64,000 nt of DNA from positions 620,001 through 684,000 of the forward strand of contig CAWGFN010000002.1 in assembly GCA_963821885.1 (NCBI GenBank). The letters run 5' to 3'. Source of the stretch: Oleiagrimonas sp963821885 (GTDB lineage: Bacteria > Pseudomonadota > Gammaproteobacteria > Xanthomonadales > Rhodanobacteraceae). A model generated the notes under the pieces. It was given only the letters and a program-made list of their open reading frames with translations. It ran no database searches and was not told the origin of the DNA. Made by a program: the position numbers and the translations under genes. This document shows positions 26,066 to 35,389 of the stretch, piece after piece (position 1 is the first letter of the stretch; the number at the start of each line of letters is the position of its first letter).

Positions 26066-26910
26066 ACGTCGATCGTCGTTATCTTCTTGATGCCGATGTA
26101 TCCCATGACTTCCATGATCGCGATCACCCCGAGGGTGATCCAGCCCGGCAGGCTGTGGAACAGCGGATACATTTCTCTCGGTTGCAGGCTGTTGAGCGCG
26201 AACATCATCAGGATCGGCAGCGCCGACATCACCAGGCCCTGCATCTTGCCCTGCGAGGTCAGGCTCTTGATCTTGCCCTCGGTCTGCATGGTGCGGAACA
26301 TGGTGTCGGCCAGCGAATCAAGCATCTCGCCCAGGTTGCCGCCGGCTTCGCGGGAGATGCGCACGCCGGCGGAGAACAGCGAGAACTCCTGCAGCGGGAT
26401 GCGATCCTCCATCTTCACCAGCGAGTCCTCGAAGCTCACGCCCAGGCGCTGGTTGCGCAGCATCAGGCCGAACTCCTGCGACAGGGGCGGCTTGGTCTCG
26501 CGCACCAGGTTCTCCAGCGTGGTGGCCAGGCTGGCGCCGGCGCGCAGCGAGCTGGACATGATCACCAGGGCATCCGGAAGCTGGTAGCGGAACCGGTTCA
26601 TGCGTCGCTTGCGCACGAAGCTGACGATCATCTTGGGCGCGAAGATCGGCAGCAGGAAGCTGGCGAACGTGAACACCGGGTTGCCGGTCAGGACCCAGAT
26701 CATGATCGGCACGACCACGAAGCCGGCGAAGTACACCCAGGTCAGTCGCCGGTAATCGAGGAACACGAACATGTCCGCCAGATCACGCTCGGCGGCTTCC
26801 TTGACGCGTTCGCTGCCCTTCTCCGCGGCCTTGCCGAGAAACACCAGCACCAGCCAACCGAGCAGGATCACGGTGGCTGCGACCATCAGGATGATGAGGG
26901 CGATGATCAT
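26062..26910 (-). CDS. tadB: Tad platform protein TadB
   Basis: This 282-residue inner-membrane protein has a GspF domain in LPDALVIMSSSLRAGASLATTL, then PLSQEFGLMLRNQRLG and FSLFSAGVRISREAGGNLGEML. An N-terminal helix, a pair near residues 60-100, and a C-terminal pair are visible. It pairs with TadC. ATGA overlaps join it to tadA and tadC. Confidence 0.93.
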   Translation of the reverse strand: MIIALIILMVAATVILLGWLVLVFLGKAAEKGSERVKEAAERDLADMFVFLDYRRLTWVYFAGFVVVPIMIWVLTGNPVFTFASFLLPIFAPKMIVSFVRKRRMNRFRYQLPDALVIMSSSLRAGASLATTLENLVRETKPPLSQEFGLMLRNQRLGVSFEDSLVKMEDRIPLQEFSLFSAGVRISREAGGNLGEMLDSLADTMFRTMQTEGKIKSLTSQGKMQGLVMSALPILMMFALNSLQPREMYPLFHSLPGWITLGVIAIMEVMGYIGIKKITTIDV

Positions 26911-28631
26911 GCGCGACCTTCCTTGAAGAAGATGCTGCGATCGACATCCAGTCCCCGCGAGGCCAGGTCCTCGTAGAACTCCGGCACGCGCCCGGTGGGC
27001 GTGAATTCGCCGGCCACGCGATGCTCGGCATCGTAACCCTGCTGCTTGAACAGGAACAGGTCCTGCAGCTGGATCACGCCATTCTCCATGCCCGTCACTT
27101 CGCTGACGTGGGTGACCTTGCGGCTGCCGTCGGACAGGCGGCTCTGCTGCACGATGATGTCCACGGCCGAGGAAATCTGCTGGCGGATCGCGGTGATCGG
27201 GAGGTCCATGCCCGCCATCAGCACCATCACTTCCAGACGCGCCAGCGCATCGCGCGGCGCGTTGGCGTGCACCGTGGTCAGCGAACCGTCATGGCCCGTG
27301 TTCATGGCCTGCAGCATGTCCAGGGCCTCGCCGCCACGGCACTCACCGACCACGATGCGGTCCGGGCGCATGCGCAGGCAGTTGCGCACCAGGTCGCGGA
27401 TGGACACGGCGCCCTTGCCCTCGACATTGGGCGGACGGGCTTCGAGCGAAATCAGGTTGCTCATGCCCAGGCGCAGTTCGGCCGCGTCCTCGACGGTGAT
27501 CACGCGTTCGCCATCGGGGATGTGGTTGGACAGGATGTTCAGCAACGTGGTCTTGCCCGAGCCGGTACCGCCCGAGATCAACACATTGCGGCGCTGCTTC
27601 ACGCACAGCTCGAGGAAGTCGAGCATGGCCTTGTTGGCCGACCCGTAGTTGATCAGGTCCTGCGGCTCCAGCTTGCGCTTGGAGAACTTTCGGATGGTGA
27701 TGTTGGGGCCCTTCAGCGCCAGCGGCGGGATCACCGCGTTGACGCGCGAGCCATCCTTGAGGCGACCGTCGACCATCGGCGAGCCTTCGTCGATGCGGCG
27801 ACCCAGCGGCGCGATGATGCGCTCGATGGCCGACAGCACGGCCTTGTCGCTGGAAAACACCACCTCGGCCTGCTGCAGGCGTCCGTTGCGCTCGATGAAG
27901 ATCTCGTTGTAGCGGTTGACCATCACTTCGCTGACGCTGTCATCGCCCAGCAGGGTCTCCAGCGGACCCAGGCCGACGGCCTCGCTGAGCGCATTCTGGA
28001 TCAGCCGTTCGCGGTCGTAGCCGGCCGCCAGGTTGGGATCCTCGTCGATGATCTCGACGATCAGCTCCCGGGTACGCTTGCGCAGCTCGATCTCGTCCAG
28101 CCGGCTGATGTCCATGCGGCGGAAATCCATGCGCGCGATGATGCGCTCGTGGATCAGTCGCAGGGTGGCGAATTCGCCCCGACCCTGTTCCTCGCGTTCG
28201 GTGCGCCCGGCGGCGTTCACGGGCTCCGGCGCCGGCGCCGCGCTGTCGGAGGACGTGGCGGCGGCCGATGCCGCGGCGGCCGCCATCGGCTCCACGGCGG
28301 GTTTCGGCGGGGCCTTCTGGGCATCGACGCGGGTCGACTTGGGCGCCACCACGGTCAGCTCGTAGGAGCCGATCTTGATGACGTCCTCGTCGCTCAGCGG
28401 ACCGGCCGTGCCGTCGATGCGCTTGCCGTTGAGGTAGGTACCGCCCTTGGTGCCTTCGTCACGGACGTACAGACCATCATCCTGGGTGATGATCGCGGCG
28501 TGCTTGCGCCCGACATCCCATCCTTGCAGCACAACGAGGTTCTCGCCGGACTTGCCGATGGTGCACACCGGCGCGTTGCAGTTGACCTGGTTGCTGCGGC
28601 CGCGGGAATTGGTGACATTGACCTGGAACAT
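26907..28631 (-). CDS. tadA: Tad secretion ATPase TadA/CpaF with N-terminal FHA domain
   Basis: The protein has 574 residues. Residues 1 to about 97 form an FHA domain (CTIGKSGENLVVL, DVGRKHAAI, DEGTKGGTYLNGKRI, DEDVIKIGSYEL), which binds phosphothreonine. A Pro/Ala-rich linker (about 100-145) leads to the CpaF ATPase: NRYNEIFIERNGRL, ISGGTGSGKTTLLNIL (Walker A), VTVEDAAELRL (Asp box), IVVGECRGGEALDMLQAMNT (Walker B) and HDGSLTTVHAN (His box). CpaF powers Flp pilus assembly and sometimes retraction. Most TadA proteins lack FHA, so this suggests control by Ser/Thr kinase signalling (inference). Confidence 0.93.
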   Translation of the reverse strand: MFQVNVTNSRGRSNQVNCNAPVCTIGKSGENLVVLQGWDVGRKHAAIITQDDGLYVRDEGTKGGTYLNGKRIDGTAGPLSDEDVIKIGSYELTVVAPKSTRVDAQKAPPKPAVEPMAAAAASAAATSSDSAAPAPEPVNAAGRTEREEQGRGEFATLRLIHERIIARMDFRRMDISRLDEIELRKRTRELIVEIIDEDPNLAAGYDRERLIQNALSEAVGLGPLETLLGDDSVSEVMVNRYNEIFIERNGRLQQAEVVFSSDKAVLSAIERIIAPLGRRIDEGSPMVDGRLKDGSRVNAVIPPLALKGPNITIRKFSKRKLEPQDLINYGSANKAMLDFLELCVKQRRNVLISGGTGSGKTTLLNILSNHIPDGERVITVEDAAELRLGMSNLISLEARPPNVEGKGAVSIRDLVRNCLRMRPDRIVVGECRGGEALDMLQAMNTGHDGSLTTVHANAPRDALARLEVMVLMAGMDLPITAIRQQISSAVDIIVQQSRLSDGSRKVTHVSEVTGMENGVIQLQDLFLFKQQGYDAEHRVAGEFTPTGRVPEFYEDLASRGLDVDRSIFFKEGRA

Positions 28632-28650
28632 CCGTTATGCGCTCCCTTGT

Positions 28651-30379
28651 TCAGTTCGCGGCGGGCGCGCTGGGCGCGTCCGGGCTCGACGCCGCCGGAG
28701 CCGGCATGGCCGCATCGTCTGGCGTCGCGTCGGTGGCCGCGGGAGCATCCGCGGCCGGCGTGGCCGGCGAGGACGCATCCGTCTGCGATTCCACGACCGC
28801 AGGCGTGGCTGCCGGCATCGCCGCCGTCGACGTGGCCGGAGCCGGAGCCGGGGCTGGCGCCGAAGGCGCCGGGGCCATGTTCTGCCCTGCCGGGGCGGCC
28901 ACCGGTGCAGGCTGCGCGAAGCGCGGACGGCGCGGACGGGCTGGACTTCGAGGCATCTGCGGCCGGCGGCTGCTCGCTCTGGTTGCGGGTCGGACCGACG
29001 CCGAAGCCCGGCATGTACAGGCCCTTGCCGTAGGTCTTGTTGAAGCCGTTGACCATCTCCACGCCGCGATCCACGGCGCGGCGGTTGACCTCGGATTCGG
29101 GGGTGAAGATCTTCGGCGTCACGAAGATCACCAGCTCCGAACGGTTGGACTGGAAGTTCTTGCTGCGGAACAGCGCGCCGAGGATCGGGATGTCACCCAG
29201 CCACGGGAACTTGTCCAGGGTCTTGGCGCCGGTCGCCTGGATCAGGCCCGACAGCACGATGGTCTGGCCGCTCTTGACGTTGACCACCGAGGTCGTCTTG
29301 CGGGTCAGGAAGCCGGGGTAGCCATCGACGGTCACCGACGGGTCGATCTGGCTCACCTCGGTGTCGATGTCGGCCAGCACGTTGCCGTGGCTGTCGGCCA
29401 TCGGCTTGATGTTCAGCTGCACGCCGTATTGCTTGTACTGCACCGAGGACTGGCCCAGCACCGAGGAGATCGGAATCGGGATCTCGCCGCCGGCCAGGAA
29501 CTTGGCGTCGCCGCCGCTGCGCGTGCTCAGCTGCGGGTTGGCCAGGATGTAGGCATCGCCGTTCTGCGCCGCCAGATTGATCACCGAGGACAGCGAGGTC
29601 GTGATGCCCATGTACTTGAGGTAGTTGGTCTGCACCGGCAGCGCGGTCAGCGTGCCGCCCGGGCCCTGGAACTGGTTGGCGACATTGCCGCCCTGCTTCA
29701 GATCACCGATGCGGTAGTACGGATTGTTCTGCCAGTCCTTGACGATGCCGATGACCGGGCCGGCGATCAGGTTCTGCCACTTGATGCCGATGTTGCGCAG
29801 GGCCGACTTCTTGAAGTCCACCACCTGCACGTCCAGGTACACCATGCGCTTCATGTCGACCGATTGCGCGTGGGTCAGGTTGATGATGCCGTGCTGGCCC
29901 TGCACGATCTTGTCGATGCGCTTGGCGTCCTCGGTGGTGACGTCGCCGCTGAGCACCACGCGGCCACCGCGGCCATGGATCTCAAGGCCCGGCACGTCGG
30001 CCAGGGCCGCCGCCAGATTGGCGCTGTTCTGCTTGGCGTCGGTGGCATCGACCATGATGTTGTAGGCCTGCACGCCGCCGTGGCGGTCCCACAGCAGCAT
30101 GTTGGTGGCGCCCGGCGCCTGGCCGATCAGGATCAGCTGGTGGCCGACGCGCTTGACCGACACCAGCTTGCCGTTGCCCAGGGCCACGCGCTTGATGTTG
30201 CCGATGGGAAGGACCTTGACCTGGCCGGCGTACATGTTGATCTGCTGTGCAAGGTCCTGCATTTCGGCAGAGGTGCCTTGCGCGGCGGGAGCCTCGGCGG
30301 CCATCGAGGCGCCGGCCATGAAGGTGGCGCCGGCCGTCAGCAGGGCGAGGCGAAACAGTCGATTGAAACGAGTCATCAT
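28651..30379 (-). CDS. cpaC: Tad outer-membrane secretin (CpaC/RcpA), tail in a shifted frame
   Basis: The main frame, from about 30379, has a signal peptide, an N0/pilus-associated domain (VKVLPIGNIKRVALGN), a BON-like segment (GRGGRVVLSGDVTTEDAKRI) and the secretin core (DAYILANPQLSTRSGGDAKFLAGGEIPIPI; VNVKSGQTIVLSGLI; FPWLGDIPILGALF). It forms the outer-membrane channel of the Flp pilus. Near 28930 the sensible sequence moves by one base into a frame coding FAQPAPVAAP and a Pro/Ala-rich tail that stops at 28651, just before tadA. The uncorrected frame would instead run 238 nt into tadA. The start is uncertain: ATGs also lie at 30397 and 30376. Confidence 0.85.
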
Positions 30380-30410
30380 CTGGATCCTGTGGTTCATGGG
30401 CTCGGGCCGA

Positions 30411-31451
30411 TTAATGCGACTGGCCGCTCTGGGGCTGCGACTGGCCGTTGGCCGGCATGTCCGCGTTGATCAGGTTGCTCAGGGCCTCGGTGGCCTTGCG
30501 CTGCAGGGCGGCCCGGTCCTGGGCCTGGACCTGCTGGGGCGTTGCCGCCGGCTTCACCGGCGCCATGCCCGCGAACGTGCGGCTGCTGCTCACGCCCTGG
30601 GTGGACCCGATGATGAATTGGATGCCGCCGACGCCGCGCATGCGCGGACGCTGGTCGACGCCGCTGAGGCGATCCTCCAGCGCCTTGCCGGTCAGCAGCG
30701 GCATGGTCGGCGCGCCCGGATTGAGCTTCTGCGGGCTCAGCGCGATCTTCAGCGAGCCCACCTTGCGCGCCACCATCAGGTCCGAGGCCTGCTCCGGGGT
30801 CAGCTCCAGCGTCAGGGTGCTGTACTGGTCGGTCAGGCTGGCGCCCGGCTGCTTCGGCTTGGGCAGGCCCGCGGCCTCGCCGGCAGGATTGAAGATCTTG
30901 CCGCCCGTGGCCAGCACGCGCACGTAATGCAGCAGTGGCAACAGGGCCGTCTTGCTGTTGCCGCTGACCAGCATCATCACGTCGATGCGGTCTCCCGGCT
31001 GGATCATCCCGGAGATGGAATTGATGTCGTCCACGCTGATGGTCACCGCGCGATGGTTGTCCTTGAGCAACGCGGCGAACTCGGAGATCGATTCGGAATT
31101 GAAGTCGGCGGCCAGTAGCGGCTTGCCGGCCTGCACCGGACGGCGCAGCGCGCGACCGGCGAACTTGCTCCACTTCTGGGTGGTGATGGTATCGGGATAC
31201 AGAAGGTCACGCGGGAACAGGCGCTGGGCCATGTTGCTGCCGTTGACCAGGGTGCCGGCCGGCAGGTTGGCGGTCGGCACCACCACCTGGGCCATGCCCT
31301 GCGACAGCTTGCTTTCCAGTTCCTGCTGGTACTGGTTCTTGGTCTTGTGCAGGTAGTGCACGATCAGCAGCACCGCGAGAATGCCAAGCACCACCGCACC
31401 GATAAGGGTGCCGACGTACTTGTTGATCTTGGGAAGTCGCATCTTCATCAA
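30411..31451 (-). CDS. cpaB: Flp pilus assembly protein CpaB/RcpC
   Basis: This 346-residue protein has an N-terminal membrane anchor (LIGAVVLGILAVLLIVHYL) and then an SAF domain: VVVPTANLPAGTLVNGSNM and RRPVQAGKPLLAADF. The RcpC domain follows: VTISVDDINSISGMIQPGDR, IDVMML and LTLELTPEQASDLMVARKVG followed by SLKIALSP. CpaB lies in the periplasm and stabilises the secretin, possibly by binding peptidoglycan through SAF. It is 9 bp downstream of the small pilin-like gene. Confidence 0.92.
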   Translation of the reverse strand: MMKMRLPKINKYVGTLIGAVVLGILAVLLIVHYLHKTKNQYQQELESKLSQGMAQVVVPTANLPAGTLVNGSNMAQRLFPRDLLYPDTITTQKWSKFAGRALRRPVQAGKPLLAADFNSESISEFAALLKDNHRAVTISVDDINSISGMIQPGDRIDVMMLVSGNSKTALLPLLHYVRVLATGGKIFNPAGEAAGLPKPKQPGASLTDQYSTLTLELTPEQASDLMVARKVGSLKIALSPQKLNPGAPTMPLLTGKALEDRLSGVDQRPRMRGVGGIQFIIGSTQGVSSSRTFAGMAPVKPAATPQQVQAQDRAALQRKATEALSNLINADMPANGQSQPQSGQSH

Positions 31452-31459
31452 TCAGGACC

Positions 31460-31714
31460 TTAGGGCAAGGAAATCAGATAGCTGTAATTGACCCACCACT
31501 GGTGCAGCACCTCGACCATCCAGGCGATGACCGAAAGGTTGTGCCCACCCGACTCCAGGCCGGGGACCGGCACCGCGAGCAGGATGATCAGCGCCAGTGC
31601 GCCGACGACGATGTATTCGGTCATCGACTGGCCGTACTGGCCGCGCCGCAGGGCGAGCGCACCTGCTGCACGACGATGGAAAAACGTGGAAACGGGCGTG
31701 CGGGCGGGTGTCAT
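31460..31714 (-). CDS. Second small Flp-like pilin
   Basis: This 84-residue protein begins at the ATG at 31714, overlapping the upstream stop by 4 nt. A basic leader (FFHRRAAGALALRRGQYGQS) ends in a class III processing site, GQS-MTEYIVVGALALIILLAV, nearly the same as in the main Flp pilin (GQG-MTEYIIIVALVA). The tail differs: it is aromatic (VLHQWWVNYSYL) instead of Ala/Thr/Gln-rich. It is probably a minor pilin or pseudopilin. No Cys. Confidence 0.8.
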   Translation of the reverse strand: MTPARTPVSTFFHRRAAGALALRRGQYGQSMTEYIVVGALALIILLAVPVPGLESGGHNLSVIAWMVEVLHQWWVNYSYLISLP

Positions 31715-32430
31715 CGCTGCATCACCGTGAGCGTGATGGTGGAACCCCGCTTGAGTCCCTGCACGACGATGCCGACATTGCGATTGCCGTTCTGGAACAT
31801 CAGCAAGTGGCCCGATCCCATGCCAGAGTGATCGCTGGTCAGGAGCGGCCTCCAGCCGTACTGCGGCAACACGCTCTTGTAGTACTCCACCGTGGCGTGC
31901 GCCGAGTTGGCGGTGTACAGCATCCAGGTGTCGCCGAGGGTGCCGCCGTCCTGGCTGACCATGTGGGTCACCGGCCGGGCATCGCCCGGCGCCGGGAAGT
32001 TGAGCGCGTTGTGCACGGCGGCATTGTTGCCGGGGGTGCCGATGCCGATCAGGGCGTAGGCGTAGGGCTTGTCCTTGCGCACCTGCACCGTGTACAGGCA
32101 GTGGCCTTCCTTGTGCGCGATGACGTCGAACTTGCCGATGGTGTTGATCACGTACAGCGGATGCGGGCCGCTGCCCTGCCACAGCTCCTTGTAGTAGGCG
32201 ATGAACGTGTCCGGCGTCTTCTCGCTGCGCGCTGAGATGATGCTCATCGGCATGCCGTCGATGACGATGCGCGGCGCGAGGATGCTGACCTTGCTGCCCT
32301 TGGGCACCGACAGCACCTTGCACGCGACCTGCGGCACGGGCGAACCGGCCCTCGCTGGGGACATGGCGAAGACGCACGCCAGCACGGCCAGCACGGCCAT
32401 GCCCGTCTTGATGTTGCCCCCCCTGTACAT
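31711..32430 (-). CDS. Secreted protein with an internal domain duplication, Tad-operon specific
   Basis: This 239-residue protein has a signal peptide (MAVLAVLACVFAMSPARA). The mature part seems to consist of two copies of one small alpha/beta domain: copy 1 contains TPDTFIAYYKELWQGSG and HCLYTVQVRKDKPYAYALIG, and copy 2 contains AHATVEYYKSVLPQYGWRPL and HLLMFQNGNRNVGIVVQGL. The YYK helix followed by paired strands is shared. It lies between tadE-like and minor-pilin genes and overlaps the latter, so a role in pilus assembly in the periplasm is likely. I do not recognise a named family. Confidence 0.72.
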   Translation of the reverse strand: MYRGGNIKTGMAVLAVLACVFAMSPARAGSPVPQVACKVLSVPKGSKVSILAPRIVIDGMPMSIISARSEKTPDTFIAYYKELWQGSGPHPLYVINTIGKFDVIAHKEGHCLYTVQVRKDKPYAYALIGIGTPGNNAAVHNALNFPAPGDARPVTHMVSQDGGTLGDTWMLYTANSAHATVEYYKSVLPQYGWRPLLTSDHSGMGSGHLLMFQNGNRNVGIVVQGLKRGSTITLTVMQR

Positions 32431-32441
32431 GCCTTTCCCCT

Positions 32442-33830
32442 TTAGTTCGAAGTCACTTCGGTCACGTCGACGTAGCCGGACGTGCTGCTGTTCTTTACCG
32501 TCAGGTTGATGGTCGATGTCACCGTGTTGGATCCGGTGTTGATCGTCTTGGTCAGCGTGGCCGAGGCCGAAACGGCGTTGGTGTAGATCGGGTTGCCGTT
32601 GGTGTCGGTCGGGCACGCGCTCGCGCCGCACGACCACGACGGGCCCGATGTCAGGGTGTAGCCGGCGCTCTGCAGGCTGCTGATCGTCTGGTTGGTGACG
32701 TTGTAGACCGTGCCCGCCACCGTCTGCGTGTTGTTTGAGCCCGAGCCGCTGCCGCCCACGGTCTGGGTGATGGTCGCGCCATTCTTGGAGAAGACCAGGG
32801 TGACGCTGCCGTCGCTGTTGGTGGTCTGGCTCACCAGGGTGTAGCCCTGGTCCTCGAACTGCTTGATCACCGCGTCGACCGTGGCCTGCTGGTTGCTGCC
32901 GTCGCCACCGCCGGGGTCGCTGCCCGGCGTGTAGTTGGCCAGGCGGTCGGCGGGCACGGTGCCGGCCTTGTCGACCACCACGTAGCCGAGGCTGTCCTTG
33001 AAGAAATCGGCGTTCACGCCGAGGCCGCCGAACAGGTCCGGCAGGCCGACCTTGCCGATCAGATCGATCACGCCCTGCATGCCCGGAATGATGTTGAACA
33101 GGTTCTTAAGCGCCGTGGTGGGCACGGCGTTCTGCGCCTGGTCGTGCTCGTAGGTGATGCTCGAGGCGCTCCAGCCGTCGGCCAGGATCGTGTCGTTGTC
33201 GGTGAAGGTCAGCGCCGGCAGGTTGGCGAACACCGGGCCCGAGGGCTTGGTCGGGCTCACGCTGACGGTCATGTTGTAGTACTTGTCGTAGTTCAGCTTG
33301 AAGCCGTTCAGGCCACTGAGCTGCGAGGGAATCACGCTGCTCCAGTTGCCCAGGGTGACCTGCAGCGTCTTGTCCGCGGCGAACACCAGCGGCTCGCTGG
33401 TGTTGTTGGTGGTGTTGGCCACCGCGCCCGTGTTGACCAGCTTGTTGCCCGCGGCGTCGCTCCACAGCGGGATGTTGGTGAAGCCGGTGTTCGAATCGTT
33501 CTGCGTCTGCTTGATGGTGTCGGCGCTGTTGCCGAAGAAGCGGGTCTTGATGCCGTTGGCCAGCTGCGCGTCCGTGAGTTTGGCCATGGTCGCGTCGCGC
33601 TCGCTTCCGGAGGCGCTGTAGACCGTGCGCTCGAATGCGGCATAGCGCGAGGCCTGCAGCGTCGACGAGCGCATGTCCAGGTACTTCATGATCATGGTCA
33701 TGAACAGGAACAGCGGCACCAGGAAGAACAGCGAGACGATGATCATCTCGCTCATGGCCTGGCCGGACATGCGCCGGCCCAGGCGCCGAGGGCGCCGCGG
33801 ACGACCGTCATGGCGCCAGCGGAGGCTCAC
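32442..33830 (-). CDS. TadE-like pseudopilin with large C-terminal repeats
   Basis: This 462-residue protein starts with a class III leader (RRMSGQAMSEMIIVSLFFLV). The remaining 430 residues are extracytoplasmic and Asn/Thr/Ser-rich. Two related C-terminal domains stand out: one with VIKQFEDQGYTLVSQTTNSD then GSVTLVFSKNGATITQTV, the next with ISSLQSAGYTLTSG then SASATLTKTINTGSN. The second has two Cys (SCGASAC). This could be a tip or adhesive pseudopilin. It overlaps the tadG gene by 4 nt. Confidence 0.78.
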   Translation of the reverse strand: MSLRWRHDGRPRRPRRLGRRMSGQAMSEMIIVSLFFLVPLFLFMTMIMKYLDMRSSTLQASRYAAFERTVYSASGSERDATMAKLTDAQLANGIKTRFFGNSADTIKQTQNDSNTGFTNIPLWSDAAGNKLVNTGAVANTTNNTSEPLVFAADKTLQVTLGNWSSVIPSQLSGLNGFKLNYDKYYNMTVSVSPTKPSGPVFANLPALTFTDNDTILADGWSASSITYEHDQAQNAVPTTALKNLFNIIPGMQGVIDLIGKVGLPDLFGGLGVNADFFKDSLGYVVVDKAGTVPADRLANYTPGSDPGGGDGSNQQATVDAVIKQFEDQGYTLVSQTTNSDGSVTLVFSKNGATITQTVGGSGSGSNNTQTVAGTVYNVTNQTISSLQSAGYTLTSGPSWSCGASACPTDTNGNPIYTNAVSASATLTKTINTGSNTVTSTINLTVKNSSTSGYVDVTEVTSN

Positions 33831-35287
33831 GGCACGACCCCCTGGGCCGCCACCGCGCCGGCGACGACCGCATCCGGGGTGTCCACCAGATGGGCTTCCC
33901 AGTACGGATTGAACAGGTTGCCGTAGACGGTGTAGCCGCCCAGGGTCAGGTTCTCGTCGGGACGCGCGAAGTAGGCGTTGGCCGAGGCACCGACCTGCAT
34001 CTCGTCACCGGACTCCGAATCCTTCATGTCCAGCTGGCCGCCGGCGATCTTCTCGCCACGGACGTTCATCTGGTGCGTCGTGTTGATGTGGTTGCTGCCC
34101 TCGCTGACGAAGATGGTCAGCGTCGGCGACTCCATGTCCGGCTTGCTCAGGTCCTTGACGTCCAGGTACTTGCGCAGGCCGCTGTAGGTCTCGATGTCAT
34201 AGGGGCTGTTGGAGGTATCGCCCGCCGAGGCCTTGCCCATGGAGGGCGGCACGGGGACGATCAGGGGAATCGGCACCGGGATCACGGCCACGCCGATGTC
34301 GACCAGGATCACGCACACGCCGGCGCCGGCCCAGTAGCCGTTGTCGTTGGCGCGCCAGGCCTTGTTGTCGGCGTCCAGCGAGGTCGAACCGTGCCAGCCG
34401 CCGGTGAAGATGATGAAGCCGAAGCCGTCGCCCAGGCAGCCGCCGACGGCGGTCAGGCCCGAGGTGAAGGGCGGAATCTCCGGTCCCGAGCGGGACTTGG
34501 TCCACGCGTCCATGCTGGCCACGGTGACGTCGTGAAAGCGGTTGGCCGCGCCGCCGCTGCGGTTCTGCGGGTCGTAGACCTTGGCAAAATTGCCGAGCTC
34601 GGCCGTCGACACCGTCAGTGTGCCGATGCCATAGGTGCTGATGGACGCGTTGGGCTCGTTGTCCTTGACCACCCGGCTCATCGGGCCGTTCCCGGTGAGG
34701 TCCAGGCCGAGCTCGGTCAGGGTGCCCGCGTAATAGGCCTGCGAGGCATCGCTGAGCAGCGCCTCGAGATCGTTCAGGCCGCTGACAATGGTCGGGATGA
34801 TGCCGTTGATGCCGGAGAAGATGGTCGCCGAGTAGCCCTGGTAGGCCTCGTTGACGCCCGTTCCAGGCTCGCCACCCTCGATCAGCTCCAGGCCGATCTG
34901 GATGGCCTCGTCCGTGCCGTCGGTGCTGAAATCGCCGCACTCGGAATCGGTGAAGGTCAGGCAGTAGTAGCGCGCCCACGAAGCCAGGCTCACCATCTGC
35001 GCGATGGCCACCTGGTTGGCCACCATGGCGCGATTGGTGTAGGCGGCGAAGTTGTAGGACCGCGCCATCAGCAGCGCGCCGCTGTAGACCGCCGAATCGG
35101 CCGTGTTCTGCAGCTTGGTCTTCTTCAGGTTCAGCTGGCCGACGTTGTAGACCAGCAGTGCGGCGAGCAACAGGATGATCGCGGTGATGACCACCAGGAT
35201 CACGGCCTGGCCGTTCTGCCGCGCACGCCATGCGTACCCGGACCGGCCCGTCGGTCGTGCCTGCAGCCTGCTCCCCCGCAGATTCAT
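33827..35287 (-). CDS. tadG: TadG-like pilus assembly protein
   Basis: This 486-residue protein has a TadG-type N-terminus: RQNGQAVILVVITAIILLLA, LLVYNVGQ and then LQNTADSAVYSGALLMAR, the segment shared by TadG/TadE-like proteins that pack along the inner membrane. The large remainder is periplasmic, with no VWA domain visible, unlike some TadG proteins. The gene starts 103 bp downstream of flp, after a strong hairpin, and overlaps the next gene by 4 nt. Confidence 0.85.
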   Translation of the reverse strand: MNLRGSRLQARPTGRSGYAWRARQNGQAVILVVITAIILLLAALLVYNVGQLNLKKTKLQNTADSAVYSGALLMARSYNFAAYTNRAMVANQVAIAQMVSLASWARYYCLTFTDSECGDFSTDGTDEAIQIGLELIEGGEPGTGVNEAYQGYSATIFSGINGIIPTIVSGLNDLEALLSDASQAYYAGTLTELGLDLTGNGPMSRVVKDNEPNASISTYGIGTLTVSTAELGNFAKVYDPQNRSGGAANRFHDVTVASMDAWTKSRSGPEIPPFTSGLTAVGGCLGDGFGFIIFTGGWHGSTSLDADNKAWRANDNGYWAGAGVCVILVDIGVAVIPVPIPLIVPVPPSMGKASAGDTSNSPYDIETYSGLRKYLDVKDLSKPDMESPTLTIFVSEGSNHINTTHQMNVRGEKIAGGQLDMKDSESGDEMQVGASANAYFARPDENLTLGGYTVYGNLFNPYWEAHLVDTPDAVVAGAVAAQGVVP

Positions 35288-35339
35288 CGTTCAGCGCCCC
35301 CCGCAACGATCAAGCATATTTCAGGAATAGGGGAGATGC

Positions 35340-35365
35340 GCGCTCCGCCACGTGGGGCGGAGCGC
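35340..35365 (-). terminator. Hairpin between flp and the rest of the Tad operon
   Basis: GCGCTCCGCC and GGCGGAGCGC form a perfect 10-bp stem with a 6-nt loop, about 25 bp after the flp stop. No T-run follows on the minus strand. It can act as a partial terminator or an mRNA 3'-end block, giving more pilin than assembly proteins. Confidence 0.6.
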
Positions 35366-35389
35366 AGCATGTCCCGGAAACCACCTAAA

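Noticed and set aside
28394..28650. Extension of the secretin frame into tadA
   Set aside because: Its translation is implausible and overlaps the FHA domain; the shifted frame explains the tail better.
30394..31173. Open frame within the cpaB gene in another frame
   Set aside because: It is a shadow of cpaB; the real frame has SAF and RcpC motifs and a membrane anchor.
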